This document shows positions 62,530 through 64,000 of a DNA stretch of 64,000 bases, piece by piece. Within the stretch, counting starts at the first letter, position 1. Every line of letters starts with the position of its first letter. The stretch is from DASRFA01 sp035651755 (GTDB taxonomy: Bacteria; Desulfobacterota; Binatia; UBA12015). The notes under the pieces are model-generated. The model saw only the letters and a program-made list of their open reading frames with translations, was not told the DNA's origin and made no database searches. The stretch spans positions 69,105 to 133,104 of the forward strand of contig DASRFA010000044.1 in assembly GCA_035651755.1 (NCBI GenBank), read 5' to 3'. The position numbers and the translations under genes are program-made.

Positions 62530-63401
62530 GCATCCTCGTCGACAAGTCGACCAAGGTGGTCACGCAGGGCATCACCGGCGCGACCGGCCAGTTCCACACG
62601 CGCGCCTGCAAGGAATACGGCACGCAGATGGTCGCGGGGGTCACGCCCGGCAAGGGCGGCACCGACTTCGACGGCATCCCGATCTTCGACACGGTGGAGC
62701 AGGCCCGCGCGGCGACCGGCTGCAACGCGAGCGTGATCTACGTCCCGCCGCCGTTCGCGGCGGATGCGATCATGGAGGCAGCCGACGCCGGCCTCGACCT
62801 CGCGATCTGCATCACCGACGGGATCCCGATCCTCGACATGGTCGCCGTCAAGCAATACCTGCGGCGCCGGAAGACGCGGCTCGTCGGCCCGAATTGCCCG
62901 GGCGTGATCACGCCCGGCCAGTGCAAGATCGGCATCATGCCCGGCTACATCCACAAGCCGGGGCCGATCGGCGTCGTGTCGCGGAGCGGGACGCTCACCT
63001 ACGAGGCCGTGCACCAGCTCACGCAGCTCGGCATCGGCCAGTCGACCTGCGTCGGCATCGGCGGCGACCCCGTGAACGGCACGAGCTTCATCGACGTCCT
63101 CCAGCTCTTCAACGCCGACCCGGCGACCGGAGGGGTCGTCCTGATCGGGGAGATCGGCGGCAGTGCGGAGGAGGAGGCGGCCGAGTACATCCGGCGCGAC
63201 ATGAAGAAGCCGGTCGCCGCGTTCATCGCCGGACAGACCGCGCCCAAGGGCAAGCGCATGGGCCACGCCGGCGCCATCATCGCGGGCGGGAAGGGCACCG
63301 CCGCCGACAAGATCGACGCGCTCCGCTCGGCCGGCGCGCGCATGGCCCCGAGCCCCGCGGAGCTCGGTACGACGATGCGAGACGCCCTCGCGAGGAAGTG
63401 A
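62526..63401 (+). CDS. sucD: Succinyl-CoA synthetase alpha subunit
   Basis: SucD carries the phospho-histidine intermediate and the CoA site. The 291-residue product begins SILVDKSTKVVTQGITGATG, with VAGVTPGKGG, LVGPNCPGVITPGQCKIGIM, SRSGTLTYEAV and GIGGDPVNGTSFIDVLQLF. The active His is in GKRMGHAGAIIAGGKGTAAD near residue 247. It overlaps sucC by four bases and precedes ndk by 11 bp. Confidence 0.97.
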   Translation: MSILVDKSTKVVTQGITGATGQFHTRACKEYGTQMVAGVTPGKGGTDFDGIPIFDTVEQARAATGCNASVIYVPPPFAADAIMEAADAGLDLAICITDGIPILDMVAVKQYLRRRKTRLVGPNCPGVITPGQCKIGIMPGYIHKPGPIGVVSRSGTLTYEAVHQLTQLGIGQSTCVGIGGDPVNGTSFIDVLQLFNADPATGGVVLIGEIGGSAEEEAAEYIRRDMKKPVAAFIAGQTAPKGKRMGHAGAIIAGGKGTAADKIDALRSAGARMAPSPAELGTTMRDALARK

Positions 63402-63412
63402 GCGAAGTGAGC

Positions 63413-63844
63413 ATGGTGGAGCGGACCCTTTCGATCATCAAGCCCGACGCCGTCGCGAAGCACGGCATCGGCCCGATCCTCGCGCGCATCGAGGCAGGCG
63501 GCCTGCGCGTCGTCGCGGGGCGGTTCCTCCGCCTCTCGCGGAAGGAAGCGGAGGCCTTCTACGCGGTCCACCGCGAGCGCCCGTTCTACGCGAGCCTCTG
63601 CGAATTCATGTCGTCCGGGCCGGTCTTCGTGTCGGTGCTCGAGGGCGACGGCGCGATCGCGCGCTACCGCGGCGTCCTCGGCGCGACCGATCCGGCGAAG
63701 GCGGACGCCGGCACGGTGCGGAAGGACTTCGGGACCGACGTCGAGAAGAACGCGGCCCACGGCTCGGACGCGTTCGAGACGGCGCAGGTCGAGATCGGAT
63801 TCTTCTTCTCCGCCCGGGAGCTGGCAGGCCTCGCCGGCCGCTGA
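63413..63844 (+). CDS. ndk: Nucleoside diphosphate kinase
   Basis: Ndk balances NTP pools by phosphoryl transfer through a His. The 143-residue product has ERTLSIIKPDAVAKHGIGPI, FYAVHRERPFYASLCEFMSS, VLGATDPAKADAGTVRKDFG and the active-site NAAHGSDAFETAQVEIGFFF. The ATG at 63413 was preferred over the GTG two codons earlier. The position after sucCD fits its use of ATP or GTP formed by that enzyme. Confidence 0.97.
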   Translation: MVERTLSIIKPDAVAKHGIGPILARIEAGGLRVVAGRFLRLSRKEAEAFYAVHRERPFYASLCEFMSSGPVFVSVLEGDGAIARYRGVLGATDPAKADAGTVRKDFGTDVEKNAAHGSDAFETAQVEIGFFFSARELAGLAGR

Positions 63845-63891
63845 CACGGCCGGGCCGCACGGCGCGCATGCCTCCGCGCGCTCAGCGCGCC

Positions 63892-64000
63892 GCCGAGCGA
63901 AGCGAGCCCGCGGGGAGTGGGGCCCCATTGGGCTTTGCCCAATGGGGCGAGGGGAGCGTTCCCCTCGTGCGAGAATCTGGGGCCCCGTTGGGCTTTGCCC
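63892..64000 (+). repeat. Paired-hairpin repeat, tandem array running off the window
   Basis: After the flank GCCGAGCGAAGCGAGCCCG, unit 1 (63923-63967) has stem 1 CCCCATTGGGC and GCCCAATGGGG around TTT, and stem 2 CGAGGGGA and TCCCCTCG around GCGT. Unit 2 begins at 63983, again exactly 60 bp later, and is cut by the window end. Two stem positions differ from the 26-kb copies and both arms have changed together. It lies about 80 nt downstream of ndk in sense. Confidence 0.85.

Overview
The window is very G+C-rich (roughly 70 % by eye) bacterial chromosome, densely packed with housekeeping genes and with no phage, insertion sequence, CRISPR array or rRNA operon. Several traits point to a deltaproteobacterium-like lineage (in the broad sense, including Binatota-type relatives): the trpS-scpA-scpB-rluB run, a Myxococcus-type Cys-rich (DUF4215) domain on a secreted sugar dehydrogenase, Thr/Pro-tailed lipoproteins, a KaiC-like ATPase paired with a hybrid kinase, a split glycine dehydrogenase (gcvPA/gcvPB), and icd-mdh-sucC-sucD-ndk in one run. 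This placement is inferred from gene content only.

Layout. 0-4.4 kb: trpS (3' part), scpA, scpB, rluB, then an FGGY sugar kinase on the minus strand. 4.9-10.7 kb (minus): an operon read from nadA through an NrtR-like regulator, a D-threonine-aldolase-like PLP enzyme, an unknown membrane protein and a flippase-like membrane protein to a lipoprotein form of isoaspartyl methyltransferase. A 21-bp palindrome covers the nadA promoter. 10.9-16.1 kb: a frameshifted wax-ester synthase, then pmbA/tldD and a SirB1-type protein. 16.2-25.6 kb: a DHH phosphoesterase, queG, a FliA/WhiG-type sigma factor, mobA, a PfkB kinase, 5-formyl-THF cyclo-ligase, metK, 3-methyladenine glycosylase, an SCP2 protein and a beta-propeller lipoprotein. 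25.8-31.5 kb: an MFS transporter, the sugar dehydrogenase, hslR, an acetyltransferase, a CYTH protein and a LeuD-like protein. 31.5-38.9 kb: surE, hisS-aspS, KaiC-like plus hybrid kinase. 38.9-45.4 kb: ald, then folD-gcvT-gcvH-gcvPA-gcvPB (one-carbon metabolism). 45.7-48.7 kb: a TonB-like protein, tatA, a zinc-ribbon membrane protein and tRNA-Leu(CAG). 48.8-57.1 kb: valS-nadC-birA-coaX-EF-G-like-hypothetical. 57.2-63.8 kb: a lipoprotein, icd, mdh, a type II pantothenate kinase, sucC, sucD and ndk.

Most genes are joined by 4-bp ATGA, GTGA or TTGA overlaps, so operons are clear. Cofactor metabolism recurs: NAD (nadA, nadC, NrtR-like), CoA (two unrelated pantothenate kinases), biotin (birA), folate (cyclo-ligase, folD), SAM (metK) and molybdopterin (mobA).

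The most unusual content is intergenic. (1) Two 128-bp near-palindromes, 41 kb apart, have different stem sequences that stay self-complementary, while the two sides of an internal loop are the same in both. (2) A paired-hairpin repeat with compensatory stem changes occurs at five loci, twice as a tandem array with a 60-bp period. (3) A G+C-rich hairpin core occurs at three loci, twice beside the 128-bp element. No transposase or RAYT-like gene in the window accounts for them.
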